NCBI GenBank assembly: GCA_025617745.1
Contig: CM046854.1
Coordinates: 59,554,721 to 59,618,720 of the forward strand
Length of the DNA: 64,000 bases
Direction: 5' to 3'
From: Heliocidaris erythrogramma
Lineage: Eukaryota; Echinodermata; Echinoidea; Camarodonta; Echinometridae
The notes below the pieces were generated by a model. That model did no database searches. It had not been told where the DNA came from and saw only the letters and a program-made list of their open reading frames with translations. Shown here in pieces: positions 23,845 through 34,459 of this stretch (position 1 is the first letter of the stretch; the number at the start of each line of letters is the position of its first letter). The translations under genes were made by a program, and so were the position numbers.

Positions 23845-24221
23845 GTAAATGATGAAATAAATGTCCCTTTTTATTATTTTTCTATTGAACAGAGGATTTT
23901 ATTTGTAAACAAAAACAAACAAACAAAAGAACTACGCCTTAACCTGTTTATAAACGGTCATTTGTTTTCTACTTTATGTAATCAGTTCATCCTTGCAAAT
24001 TTTCTTTCATAATCAAAAAATGAGCACTGGGAAAGGATAAATGAAGAAATGTAATACATTTGATTTCTGATTTACGTACATGTATATTGTGTAAGATTAC
24101 ACATATCCTTACAACTACCAATTATATTTCATTCCCGATCTCTTTCCTAAAGAACCATTTACACATTTTCGCTCTAATTGTGATCAGTATAAGTTTGTCT
24201 TTATGGACCAATTTACTATAG

Positions 24222-24449
24222 CAAACTGGCCTCCTGATGATGAGTTGAGGGTAATTGCAAGTTGTCTTTCTCCGGCATCAGTGGGACAACTATGCTCCAA
24301 GCTTGGCATTAGACGCCCTCCTTCAGAAGCTAAAAAGGAACAACGGTTTAAGGCACTCATCGAGTGGAGAGACTGTCATGCCGCGTCAAAAGATCTGACA
24401 GAGAAACACACTGAGCTTTTCACTGCACTTAAAGAGCTCAAACAAGGAG
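24222..24449 (+). CDS. Exon: death-domain-like module 4
   Basis: 228 bp, phase 1-1, 76 codons. The acceptor is atttactatag. Another AG at 24187 would give phase 0 and break the frame, so 24222 is preferred. The donor is gtaaat at 24450. The sequence starts NWPPDDELRVIASCL, then VGQLCSKLGIRRPP, RFKALIEWRDCHAASKDL and LFTALKELKQ. This matches the compact death-domain order: Trp/Leu helix 1, 'LGI' turn, 'AL.EW' helix, final 'L..AL' helix. It is the shortest and most canonical module of the array. Confidence 0.78.
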
Positions 24450-25021
24450 GTAAATTTCACAGTTTTTAATGAGGAAGAGTCCTATTTTCCACAAGAATAC
24501 GATGGTCTGTAGGAAAGGGACTAGAGTTTTCATTTTTTATCTGCTTTTGTAAAAACAACAGTGTTTCTTCTTCTACTTAACCTGCTTAAATATAAAGTAG
24601 TTCTGGTCATGGGATTGAATTGTGAAAGAAATTGTCTAAAAGCAATTGGGAAAGGTTGATTATAGAGCACACAAATATTGGTGTAAGGGTAAGGTTTTGG
24701 AATCATCCAAATGATGAGAAATTGGCTCAGTCCTGCTGAGTCATATGCACTGCACACAGACATGTGTATATGGGACTGCGCACCAACGTTCGGCTCGAAC
24801 ATTTCAGAAGTTTCTTGTCATATTTTGAATGTGAGAGCATTTGACGAGCAATCCTTTTTAGGGGACATATCTACTATAATAATCTTCCAAACTAACACCA
24901 AAAGAATGAGAAAGCTGACAAATTATTTTTTTCCCTTTCCTAGAACTCTAGCTTCCCTTTAACTTGAAAATATGCCTGCCATAATTTTTACCATAAATCT
25001 ATTTTACCCATATTCTGGTAG

Positions 25022-25315
25022 GCCTGATTCCTCGTGCAAAGGATCAATTAGTCTACAAAGCTGAGCAAGTGGACTTGGCGTTTCACCTGTTCGCTCAAGA
25101 CCTTATTCCTTTTACGGAGGCTCTGGGTATCAGTGCTGCTGAACTGATTACCTACAAACAAGCTTTTCATCAGTTGCACATGACACTTGGTACAATCGGC
25201 CTTGTCTGTAAGCTAACTCACAACATTTTTGACCAGGAGACTGGACAAAGGTCTAGGTTCTTCAATCTTTTAAAGCAGATGCCATATCAAAACGTATGTG
25301 CGAGTGGAATGCTAG
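25022..25315 (+). CDS. Exon: death-fold-like module 5
   Basis: 294 bp, phase 1-1, 98 codons, acceptor attctggtag, donor gtaagt at 25316. It contains FAQDLIPFTEALGISAAEL, a good helix 1-2 and 'LGI' turn, then the helices YKQAFHQLHMTLGTIGLV and RFFNLLKQMPYQNVC. The Trp common in helix 5 of death domains is replaced by Phe, and the last helix is poorly conserved, so it could be a death domain or another death-fold class. Position, size and phase agree with the neighbouring modules. Confidence 0.7.
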
Positions 25316-25559
25316 GTAAGTGGTAATGGACTTGTTGTTTTTGTGGCTCCCTATGTTCCATATTTCAATTCAATCCATTTCAATTCATTCTTTATTCGAT
25401 CAAATATAATCATAAACAAATGAATAATTAAGAAGTTGGCTCAAAATGTAGACTATATTGCATAATTCTTCGTCAGGCCTAACATGTCCTGACGAAAAAA
25501 AAAAATTATTCATGATTCATTTAACGTCGTGTGATAATCTTTCATTCATTCATATTTAG

Positions 25560-26024
25560 CTCTTGAAATTAGCTACGGTGAAGTGTGTGCCATATATGTT
25601 CATCCTGACAATCGTCAAAAAGAACCAACAATGCAACCTTCAAGCATCAAAAGCAACTCCATAACCATCGTCGGAGAAAATTTGTCCTCAGAGGACGAGA
25701 TCAGGTCCATTCCCTTAGGAGCTAAGCCCGAAGTACCTCATATCAAAATACAGGGAGATGCCACATATGATGAGTGTGTTCAGAAACATCAAATCGATAT
25801 TTATGACGAAACAACGAGTGGTCTTATGACGCTGCTAACGTCAACGAATGAAGTTGAAGATCATAATAAGAAATCTACTAAATCCTTGATTGCCTTCGAT
25901 CACTTCAAATCTTGGAGGGATCAGCCGCGCCTGATACCATTCAATTGTCGCCTAGCTATTACTAAGGCTTTGAGGAGCATGGACAACCATTATCCGGCAT
26001 ATCTGGTAGATACTTTCCTTCAAG
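25560..26024 (+). CDS. Exon: long linker plus partial death-fold-like segment 6
   Basis: 465 bp, phase 1-1, 155 codons, the longest exon of the array. The acceptor is catatttag; the donor gttagg at 26025 is weaker than the others. The first 90 residues are polar, rich in Ser, Glu and Asp and probably disordered. The last 45 contain AFDHFKSWRDQPRLIP and ITKALRSMDNHYPAYLVD, which resemble helices 4-6 of a death domain without a clear first half. Possible readings are a degenerate death domain, a linker with short docking motifs, or a domain completed by the next exon. Tyr residues in the acidic linker (ATYDE, DIYDE) could be phosphorylation sites, but that is conjecture. Confidence 0.65.
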
Positions 26025-26383
26025 GTTAGGAAATAAGTTCTTTGTATGTGTTGGATATTTTAAAGGGTATTCGTATAAAACAATAGCTATTCGCATTTTA
26101 ACTGACACCAACTGAACTCGCTTGTCAATCGGTTCCAGCTTGCAACTCGCTCAAAGCAAGCTACTAATTTAATATCATTAATTTTCAATACATTCAACTC
26201 ACTGGCATTATTTCAAAGTCTCAATGAGCATTTTAGGAAGGCCCTCCTTACCCAGAGTCTTACAAATGGTCTTACTGGTGATACGATTTTATTGTTGTAA
26301 ATTGGTTTCTGTTTAGTGTTATTTATATTTTCTTTCACTTAAAACAAAAAAGTTTGTTTTTCTTCTAAATCTTTTCCACACAG

Positions 26384-26748
26384 GTGATTGCAACAAAGGG
26401 AAGGTACCGTTTACACTCCTTTATGATATGTTCCTAAACATGCATCCTGACAAACGTGACATCCTTGGCAAGCTGTTCGTAGAATCAGGATTCACCAAAG
26501 TGTTGAGTAGAGTGTCCATGATCCCTCAAGGAGTTGAAGACTGGTCTCAACTAACAGATGCGGTTTGTGGAAAGATGCATGAATGGATCGAAAAATGGAT
26601 ACAACAAATGAAGAGCAAGGGTGGCGATCTCCCTACAGCAGAAATGGCCAAGAAGCACAAGGAATTCAACGACAAGCTTGTAGATCATGGCTTTTTCGAC
26701 CTTGCACGCGAGATCATGATTTGTGAGCAGCAACTGATAGATGAATAG
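26384..26748 (+). CDS. Terminal exon: C-terminal death-domain-like module 7
   Basis: The acceptor is ttttccacacag; the exon is 365 bp in phase 1 and ends with TAG at 26746-26748. It encodes about 121 residues. HPDKRDILGKLFVESGF and VEDWSQLTDAVCGKMHEWI are amphipathic helices; a Lys/Gly loop follows, then EFNDKLVDHGFFDLAREI, which fits a death-domain helix 6 ('L...G..DLA..I'). The protein ends CEQQLIDE. No obvious C-terminal PDZ or lipid motif is present. The ORF has no stop from the acceptor to 26745, supporting this as the last exon. Confidence 0.74.
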
Positions 26749-27470
26749 AATGCATCATGACTGTCATTTTTCACTTCTCTGCTCGTTTTGTTTTCTTCTT
26801 GTTGAATGACTTGATAGTAAATTCATAACTTTTGGACGTTTTGCCCACTTTATTCTTTCACGGATAAAGATAAGTTGTATACAAACTGAGATCTTATGTC
26901 AGGCTCACATGATGCGTCATTTTGACTCCGTCAGTACCTGCACTAATCGAGCATGTAAAGGCAATTAATCCATACTACAGTTATTAACAGTATTATTTGC
27001 GCTGTTCATTTTGCAATTCCTTTTTAAACTGTTGCACGTACAAGGGCAATTGCAAGCCTTACGGAATGACATTCACAAAGCATTTTTGTAGTTTGAAAGA
27101 ATAATATTATGAACATCGTAATGAATTTCTACAAATTAATCGTACAATACATAAATAACTTTCAAAAGTTTGGAGTTTCATGCCAACCATTCATCACATT
27201 TATGAAATATTGAATATTATATTGCTTCGTTACGGAATAACATAAAATAGAGCTTAACTTTTCAACAAGAGTAAACATTCCTCAAATTCTGTGAGCTTGA
27301 AATATGTATCCGGTTTTGAAGATTGCTGTGGCATTATGTAGTATGTAAGCTTTGATATATTACCATGTTCCTGGAAATCCGTTTGAAAATATGACACAAA
27401 ATATGAAATGAAACAGCGTTACGGAATGACTTCTGAAAGTCAAAGGGGAATGGTGAACAAAATTCATATT
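26749..27470. other. 3' flank of the receptor gene
   Basis: Probable 3' UTR followed by intergenic sequence. It is AT-rich with no AATAAA hexamer; variants such as AATACA and AATATT are present. No other gene seen. Confidence 0.5.
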
Positions 27471-28390
27471 ATATTAAACTACGGTATGTGTTAATAGTGT
27501 TGTCAAAGTGTGGGGTGATGAATCAAAGTGTTAACATTATGATCACAATCAAAGTATGTGTAAAGTATGTTGAAATTATGTGGTCACAGTGTTGTTAGAG
27601 TGTGTGTTAATTAATCACAGTGTTAATACGCTGTCGTCACTTAGTCAACTCTGTGTAAATTATGTGACTGTTCATAAATGTAGTGTTTTCACAATGCGAG
27701 TTTATTAATCAGGTCACATAGTCTACTCTGTGTAAAATAATTGTGAAATTATGTGTTAAATGTTATCACAGTTTGAGCTAATTTCTCACAGTCTTAACAC
27801 ACTGTGGTAATATTGTCATCTCTGTGTACAATATGTGGAAGTTGTGTGTTCATAGTGTTGTCACAGAGTGAGTAAACTTTAATCCTAGTGTTAACATAGG
27901 GAGCTCTGTCTTAAATATTCGATAATGGTGTGTTCAAAGTGTGGTTACAATAATTTGTTTTTTATATGATGTGGTAATGGTGGTTTACCACACAATAATC
28001 ACATACGTCTAGGAGACATACACAGTGTATACAGCTTAATTAACTTAGTACCACAGTGTCTTTATGTCTTCTAGTGCAATGTAAATTATTCACAACGTCA
28101 AGTTGTGGGTTAATAAATCACAGTATTGTCACATTCTGTTTATATGTGGACATCGTGTCTCACAGTATCGTCAGTGTTGGTTTTCATACGGTGCCGTTTA
28201 CCACATAATAGTCACTCATGCAGTTATAGGCCTATCCATGCAGTTTATACTGCTTAATTACCGCATAACTGCAACAGTGTGATTCTTGTCCATTATGTGG
28301 AAGTAATATATTTACAGTGTTGTCACAGTACGTTTAATAAGGAATCATAGGATAACCATACTGTGTGCATAAGGCTTATGCGAAATATAT
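27470..28390. repeat. Degenerate satellite, about 80-100 bp period
   Basis: Blocks such as gttgtcacagtgtgagttaat, cacagtgttaacacactg and ctctgtgtaaaatatgtg recur at about 27498, 27591, 27681, 27758, 27858 and 28090 and beyond, with much substitution. Confidence 0.65.
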
Positions 28391-28479
28391 GTAACATTTT
28401 AAAAATTGTTAAAATGGCGTCGGTTGATTTCACATAGCCCTTAATATCAAATATGGTGTAGGTCTAGTCAGAGCCTCCC

Positions 28480-28800
28480 CCCCCCCCCCCACTTTTTCAA
28501 GTGACCTTTTTTATTTCTGAAAAATGCCCCCTTTCTCTCTGATAAGTGCACTTTTTACTACTAAAAGTGCCCTTTTTCCTTTCTAATAAGTGCCTTTGCC
28601 CCTACTGATAGGAGCCACTTTTCCTTTTAAATAAGCGCCTATATTTTCCCCTTTTTGATAAGTGCCCATTTTCCCATCTGATATGTGCCAATTTTCTCTT
28701 CTCATAATTGCCCCTTTTTATCTCTTATAATTGCCTCATCCACCTCTTATTAGCGCCCTTTCATCTTATGAAAAGAGCCCCTTTCTACCTATATACCCCA
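28480..28800. repeat. Short-period tandem repeat (about 20-27 bp)
   Basis: The motif gataagtgccctttttcc occurs with variation at least ten times between 28541 and 28760, after a C11 run at about 28481. Confidence 0.7.
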
Positions 28801-29124
28801 CTGTTTCTTTAAAAAAAAAGAGCCATATCTAGCTTAAAGGAATCGGTGTGGCTTTATGTAGTAACATGTACCCATATACTACAACTACAATGTAAGGCAG
28901 TGTAGCTGGAGGGCAAGAAGGGCACAATGCACCTAGCTAGCTAGCTAGTTAGGGCAATATTTTCTGAAAATTTTCCCTAAATTCGCTCGCTACGCTCGCT
29001 CGCTCTTATAATGAAATCAAGCAGATCGCATAAAGTATGTTGATATCGATGTAATCCTAAAGAAAAACGACAGGGGTAATGTACAAATCAAAAGATCATG
29101 CGACACCCCCCCCCCCCCCCCCAA

Positions 29125-29155
<31 letters not shown>

Positions 29156-29331
29156 TATATATATATATATCTTTTGTCTGTTTGCTTGACTGAACTAGAA
29201 TTATATGTCTATATTACGCTGTACTTTAATAAAACATTGTATAAGTTGATTTAGTTGCTGATGAGGCTTCGGCCGAAACAGTCCAGCTAAGTCACTATTA
29301 GCAACACTTTCCAGCCTATTAAAATTTGTAC

Positions 29332-29365
<34 letters not shown>

Positions 29366-29610
29366 ACTTTGCTCTTGTCATTTCATTATATCGCTGTAAA
29401 TAATGCACAACCCAAGGACTTCAGCATTAGGAAAAATTCTGAAAATGTTTTCTCGCTCATTTTGCTCGCTCGCACACGAATCGTTAGACCATTAAACACA
29501 ACTTTAAATTGGGGAAGCTGAAGTGAATTTCAAAAAGCACAATAAAAAGGAAGAAGATGATGCTTGATAATGTATTGATTAAACTGTAGGGTAATACCAA
29601 TATCACAAAA
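28800..29610. other. Intergenic repeats with TA arrays and poly(C)/poly(A)
   Basis: Includes a C run then an A run at 29105-29142, TA arrays at 29157-29170 and 29332-29365, and the hammerhead-like motif at 29254-29305. No gene seen. Confidence 0.55.
29254..29305 (+). ncRNA. Hammerhead-ribozyme-like core
   Basis: CTGATGA (29258-29264), a stem II GGC-TTCG-GCC (29265-29274) and GAAA (29275-29278) reproduce the invariant hammerhead core in order. GTC at 29291-29293 could be the cleavage triplet, with A-U and C-G as a two-pair stem III. GTTG (29254-29257) can pair with CAAC (29302-29305), but the first stem I pair next to the cleavage site does not form. The copy may therefore be inactive. TA repeats flank it, as at the 4077 copy. 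Such ribozymes occur in Penelope-like and other retroelements of marine invertebrates; no reverse transcriptase was found next to it. Confidence 0.45.
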
Positions 29611-29629
29611 TGGTCCATTTTCACTTCAT

Positions 29630-30330
29630 GTTCACCCCTTGTAGGTGTATTTCTTTGTTTTTCTTCTCTGTCTTCGTTTTTTTTCCTTATGCATTTCTTT
29701 GTCTTTCTTCACTCTATCTTCTTTTAATTTCTTTTTTTGTTTTTCTTCTCTCTTCCTTTTTTTCCCTTATGTATTTCTTTTCTCTATCTTCTTTTTTTTC
29801 CTCATGTATTTCTTTGTTTTTCTTTTCTCTGGCTTCCTTTTTCCTTATGTAGTTCTTTGTTTTTTCTTTTCTCTATCTTCTTTTTTTCCTCATGTATTTC
29901 TATGTTTTTCTTTTCTCTGGCTTCATTTTTCCTTTTGTATTCCTTTGTTTTTCTTCTCTCTGTCTTCATTTTTTCCTCATGTTTTTCTTTGTTGTTCTTC
30001 TATCTTCATGTTTTCTAATGTATTTCTTTGTTTTATTTTTCATTCTCTCATATTAGTTCTATTTCTCGATGTATTTTTTTTTTTGTTTTTCTTCTTTCTC
30101 TCTTCTATTGATTTCGTTATGTATTTCTTTGTTTTTCTTCTCTCCTGGCTTCCTTTTTTCCCTTTTGTATTTCTTTGTTTTTCCTTCCATCTTCTTTTTT
30201 CCTTATGTATTACTTTGTATTCATTCTCTGTCTTCTTTTTATCTCTTTATGTATTTCTTTGTTTTCTTCAGTCTTCCTTTTTTCCTTATATATTTCTTTG
30301 TTTTTCTTCTTTCTGTTTTCATAGTGGTAG
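29630..30330 (+). repeat. T-rich minisatellite array 1
   Basis: About 15 units of roughly 45 bp with the core ttatgtatttctttgttttt followed by cttctctctgtcttcctttt. Overlapping open frames coding Phe/Leu/Ser-rich chains are composition artefacts. The array ends with cttcatagtggtag, as does array 2. Confidence 0.8.
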
Positions 30331-30349
30331 TTCATTACATTTTAGAGTT

Positions 30350-31046
30350 TATTTTGTGAGAAAAAAAAAACTTCGGCACCGCTGATATAAGATACACTGC
30401 TTTTATCTGCATGTATATTCAAGGGAGCGTAGATATCAAAGGGTTTTTTTTAAATGGTGTAATGGTATAGCTTCGCCTTTTTAGAGCACAAGAAAATCTG
30501 ATAGCAAAAATTATTTATTATCATTGGACGGGGGCAGCCTGGTTAGTGTGCAGGTATTAATTGCAGCGATTGCGCAATTACCTACATGTATGTTTTTTTA
30601 ACAACTCAATGTTAGTATATTGTCAAACTGGATTTGTCCTTGAAATGACTGAGACAGGTTTTGTTTAATAAACCGGTATCTACTACCACATTTCCCCCAT
30701 CAGCCATACGTTGCTTTACAGCCACAAAACAAATATTAGCTCGGGGCGGGCATGCATGCGATTGTGATGCATGTACTTCTAGGCAGTGTCGTAGTGAGCC
30801 ACACAAATTGAGGGGGCTGAGCCGGTACGAATTGAAGTATTTTCTAAAGCTTCAGTCGTGCCATACATACTACAGTGCGAGTCAGAAAAAAAAGTTACAC
30901 TTTTTAAAATGCTTATATTACAGATATGATAGAAATATCATAATTCTTGCACCAACATCAACAATACCTTGCCTGATTTGGATTCCACTGCACAATGAGC
31001 AAGAAAGCCTTTTGTATTGATAATTGAGTCATAGCGTTAGGCGCAT
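30350..31046. other. No gene seen
   Basis: Unassigned AT-rich sequence between the satellite and the transposon at 31050. Short open frames lack homology cues. Confidence 0.5.
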
Positions 31047-31049
31047 ATA

Positions 31050-31683
31050 CACTCAACCAAAACAGTAAGTTCCCCCCTAGCATTTTTGGATATATCTCAA
31101 AAAGTATTTTACCGATTTTCATAATTCAAACGGGAATGGATAGGAAATTTTATTACTCATAACATGAATGGCATATCATTGCCACCAGATATCATTATTG
31201 GTGTGAAAAAAATGCATTTTATGTCAAAATGCATGGGAAAAAAAGTTGCACTTAAGGTTATATGAAGCATATTGTGTACATTTCCTATGCAAGTTAGCGA
31301 ATGACCTTTTTAAATTGTTATGTAATTCTCAGGAATTTCTTCAGGTACAATATGCTTCCCTATTAAACTGTATGCTCATGAAAAGAAAGAGATAGAGAAA
31401 TATGCAATAAACCATGCTTAAAAGTTCAGAATCATGAGTGATTGTTTGATTATTTGCGTAAAAGTCAATGCAAATCACTAAAGTGCAACTTTTTTTTCCA
31501 TGCATTTTGACATAAAATGCATTTTTTCACACCAATAATGATATCTGGTGGCAATGATATGCCATTCATGTTATGAGTAATAAAATTCCCTATCCATTCC
31601 CGTTTGAATTCTGAAAATCGGTAAAATACTTTTTGTGATATATCCAAAAATGCTAGGGGGGAACTTACTTTTTTGGTTGAGTG
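31050..31683. mobile_element. 634 bp TA-flanked element with 205 bp inverted repeats
   Basis: Ends are CACTCAACCAAAA.. and its complement ..TTTTGGTTGAGTG, next to TA on both sides. Arms 31050-31258 and 31476-31683 are highly similar. The loop of about 220 bp has no coding capacity. This resembles a mariner-derived non-autonomous element. A truncated relative is at 55443-55883. Confidence 0.8.
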
Positions 31684-31939
31684 TATATGAGCAATGAAAA
31701 GTTGCGCGCATCTGCTCCATACGTCCCGCCGAACCCCATTTAACACGGGAAATGAACATCGAAAACAGCGCTTTTTGATGAAATGACTATAATTACCAGT
31801 GTAGTGAAATCACGCAAAACCGTTATAACGCAAACCCGTAATAATTTGACGTCAAAATAGTTAATCGATTACCAGAAGATCAATCTGCGCGCTCCACTGT
31901 GCAAGAGAATATGCACGCAAACCCTATGTGAATGGAGAA

Positions 31940-32580
31940 AGCGTGTTTTCTTATGTATTTCTTTGCTTTATATTTCATTCTCTCATTTATTTTCTATTTC
32001 TCGATGTATTTTTGTTTTTCTTCTTCCTCTGTTCTTTTGATTTCTTTATGCATTTCTTCGTTTTTCTTTCCTTCTTTTTTCCTTATGTATCACTTTGTTT
32101 TCATTCTCTATGTCTTTTTTTTATTTGTTTATGTATTTCTTCAGTCTTCCTTTTTTTCTTATGTATTTCTTTGTTTTTCTTCTCTCTGTCTTCATAGTGG
32201 TAGATCATTACATTTTTTTCTTTTCTCTGCCTTCCTTTTTTCCTGATGTATTTTTTTTTTCACTCTATCTTCTTTTAATTAATGTGTGTATTTCTTTATT
32301 TTTCTTCTCTGTATCATCTTTTTAATTCTTTATGTATTTCTGTGTTTTTCTTGTCTCTGTCTTCCTTTATTGTTTATGTATTCCTTTGGGGGTTTTTTAT
32401 CTGCCTTCCTTTTTTTCCTTATGTATTTCTTTCTTTTTCTTCTATCTTCTTTTTTCGTTATGTATTTCTTTGTTTTTCTTCGCTTTTCTTTTTTTCATTA
32501 TGTATTACTTTGTTTATATTCTCCATAATCTTTTTATTTATTATTTATTTGCTTTTTCTTCTCTCTGTCTTCCTTTTTAG
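31940..32580 (+). repeat. T-rich minisatellite array 2
   Basis: Same 45 bp unit as array 1, including the shared segment cttcatagtggtagatcatt at about 32190. It lies downstream of the 634 bp element, so one array may have been split. Confidence 0.8.
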
Positions 32581-33303
32581 TATGTATGCACAACCCTTGC
32601 GTCAAATAATAGCGAACGACTAATAAGAGACTAGGAAAATCGCTGGACCGTACGACCCTGCTGTGCGGGGCTTACGTAACAATCAGCAAATATAACGCTA
32701 AACCGTCATAATAACGCTTTTGCGTCATTTTACTACACTGATTACGTAACATAAGCCATGTTTTCACGAAACTTCGGACAGTTTTTGAAAGTTTAAAATG
32801 TTTTGCTGAAAATGATACCAATTTTGCTATTATTCTAATAAAGGAAAGAGTTGCACTTTTGACGTTCGAATTTCAACTTTTTCAGCTCGTCAATGGCCCT
32901 ATTTTGGTGAGTAGTTTGTACAATCAATGCCTTGGCCTGCCAAATATCACTGAAGTGTGGTATCAATTTTCTTCGGACGGTTTCTGAAAATACATATTTT
33001 CAGCTCTATGTTCATGTAACAATGATTCTTATTCGTCGAGAGTAAACGATTGCACTTTTAGCATCCATTCAGGTATAGTTATAACTGGGAGCACTACACA
33101 GACGCACACCAGCCTGCACGCGTCTCCGGCGCGGCCCGGGCCGGCCGCCAGGGTTACACTGCTGCATGTGGAAGATTCAAAGGTCAAAATGACTATGGAA
33201 AAGCACTTTTCAGTGAAGATCACTGAATGTTACGACTTCTGGCTTCATTTGTTTATTCATTTATTTATTAGTTCTCATGTTTATTTGCCTTGATTAAAGA
33301 TAT
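32581..33303. other. No gene seen; GC-rich patch
   Basis: Mostly unassigned. A short GC-rich stretch is at about 33100-33160 (ccggcgcggcccgggccgg). No exon recognised. Confidence 0.5.
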
Positions 33304-33793
33304 TGTAACGGCCACGGTTCGCCACGCCGGCTGACACGGCAATCTTGTCAGGATGCCTCGTGCCTTGCCGAGCTCCCCGTCCGTTTGGTCAAAATATATG
33401 ACCGCTGCTGATGGCTGGAGTTACCGGCATACAACCATCACCAACCGTCAGGTACTGCTCACCACCAGGCCTACCAGCAATCACCCATCCGTCGATTTCA
33501 ATTGATCACCCTTCTCGCCTCGGCACAGCAGCAGACAATTGATCATCCTTCGAACAATCAGTCACTCAATTGATGGTTATTCACCAGCATTCATTGTCTT
33601 TCGAAGCCCTAACGTTAATCAATTGAATTAAATATGGGAATTAGTCTGGAACCATAATTTTCAGTTGAAAATCAACACAAGAGTACAGGTTACAGAGTGG
33701 AAGCCAAGAGCAAATCTCGTTGAGATTGATTGGGCTACTCAGGGGGCGGATACAATGTGATGGCTAGTCCTAAGCACATAATCCTCCCTCACA

Positions 33794-33977
33794 CGTGTGT
33801 GTGTGTGTAATTGGGTTTTTACAGACGTGTATCAATCAGATATGATTATTTACGTCTGGGACCGACCTTTAACGTCACCATCTGAAAGACGTGACTCAGT
33901 CTCGAACCTGGGTCCGCTGAATCAGTTTATAACTTCCACTGGTAGCTGGATTACAGGCGCACGCCACAACGCCCAGT
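33794..33977 (-). mobile_element. 7SL-RNA-like SINE, copy 1
   Basis: On the minus strand it begins ACTGGGCGTTGTGGCGTG and continues CGCCTGTAATCCAGCTACC, very like the 5' Alu domain of 7SL RNA. GGTTCGAGACTG, like a pol III B box, follows about 60 nt later. It ends in a (AC)n tract. It is inserted in the left LTR; the right LTR shows the empty site. Confidence 0.8.
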
Positions 33978-34211
33978 TAGACAACTTGTATTCCCATATT
34001 AAGCCATGTGACAAATCATTGTGAAAACAGTTAGTAAAAACAACACTTTCGCTTAAAACAATATAACCCCGACTGAATTATCAAAAGTAACCACTGATTC
34101 CCGTCCAGATAACTTTTCCAACAAATAAAATGAGTCATGACGAACCCCCATATAATTTAAATATGCGAATTATGCTAATTTTCCTTCATTAAGCAGTAGC
34201 TATACCGATAC

Positions 34212-34459
34212 CAGTGGCGTATCCAGGGGGTGGCGCAACAGGCGCCCCCCCCCCCTATTGGCCGTCGTAAAAAAAAAAAAGTTGTTCATTAAATAGGCTT
34301 CAAAATTGGATTATTTTGCATCTCAGCCCTTCTTCAGAAGCAAAAATTTTCCAAAGGGGAGGGGGCACCCCCTCCCCTTAGACCCCTCCCCCAGGACGGC
34401 GATCAATAATGCCTGGCGCCCCCCCCCCCCCCCTATTGGGAATCCTGGGTACGCCTCTG
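34212..34459. mobile_element. 248 bp MITE in the LTR, TSD GATAC
   Basis: Ends CAGTGGCGTATCCAGG and CCTGGGTACGCCTCTG are imperfect inverted repeats; GATAC is duplicated at 34207-34211 and 34460-34464 and occurs once in the other LTR. It contains two poly(C) tracts and an A run. Similar 'actggcgtagcc' or 'gctacgccact' ends occur at 15494, 46627 and 61260. Confidence 0.8.

Larger units (their letters stand above)
4399..26748 (+). other. Gene model: Ig-TM-multi-death-fold receptor (5' end missing)
   Basis: Nine exons on the + strand join into one open frame: 4399-4755, 6493-6564, 21079-21345, 22601-22876, 23563-23844, 24222-24449, 25022-25315, 25560-26024 and 26384-26748 (stop TAG). Every internal junction is phase 1 with AG acceptors and GT donors (mostly gtaagt, gtgagt, gtaaat). 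Visible product is about 868 residues: about 120 extracellular, one membrane helix, about 725 cytoplasmic. Introns are 1737, 14514, 1255, 686, 377, 572, 244 and 359 bp. No signal peptide or promoter was found in 1-4398, so upstream exons are probably outside the window. No AATAAA was seen in the 500 bp after the stop. The role as a signalling receptor is inferred from architecture; no orthologue was identified. The short introns of the 3' half hold only AT-rich sequence, apart from a LINE remnant in 21346-22600. Confidence 0.75.

Noticed and set aside
23568-23852. Separate small gene starting at ATG 23568
   Set aside because: The open frame reaches the acceptor at 23562 and fits the phase 1 exon series.
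29645-30385. 246-codon open frame rich in Phe, Leu and Ser, like a membrane protein
   Set aside because: It lies wholly in the T-rich minisatellite, is overlapped by open frames in the other phases, and follows the repeat period.
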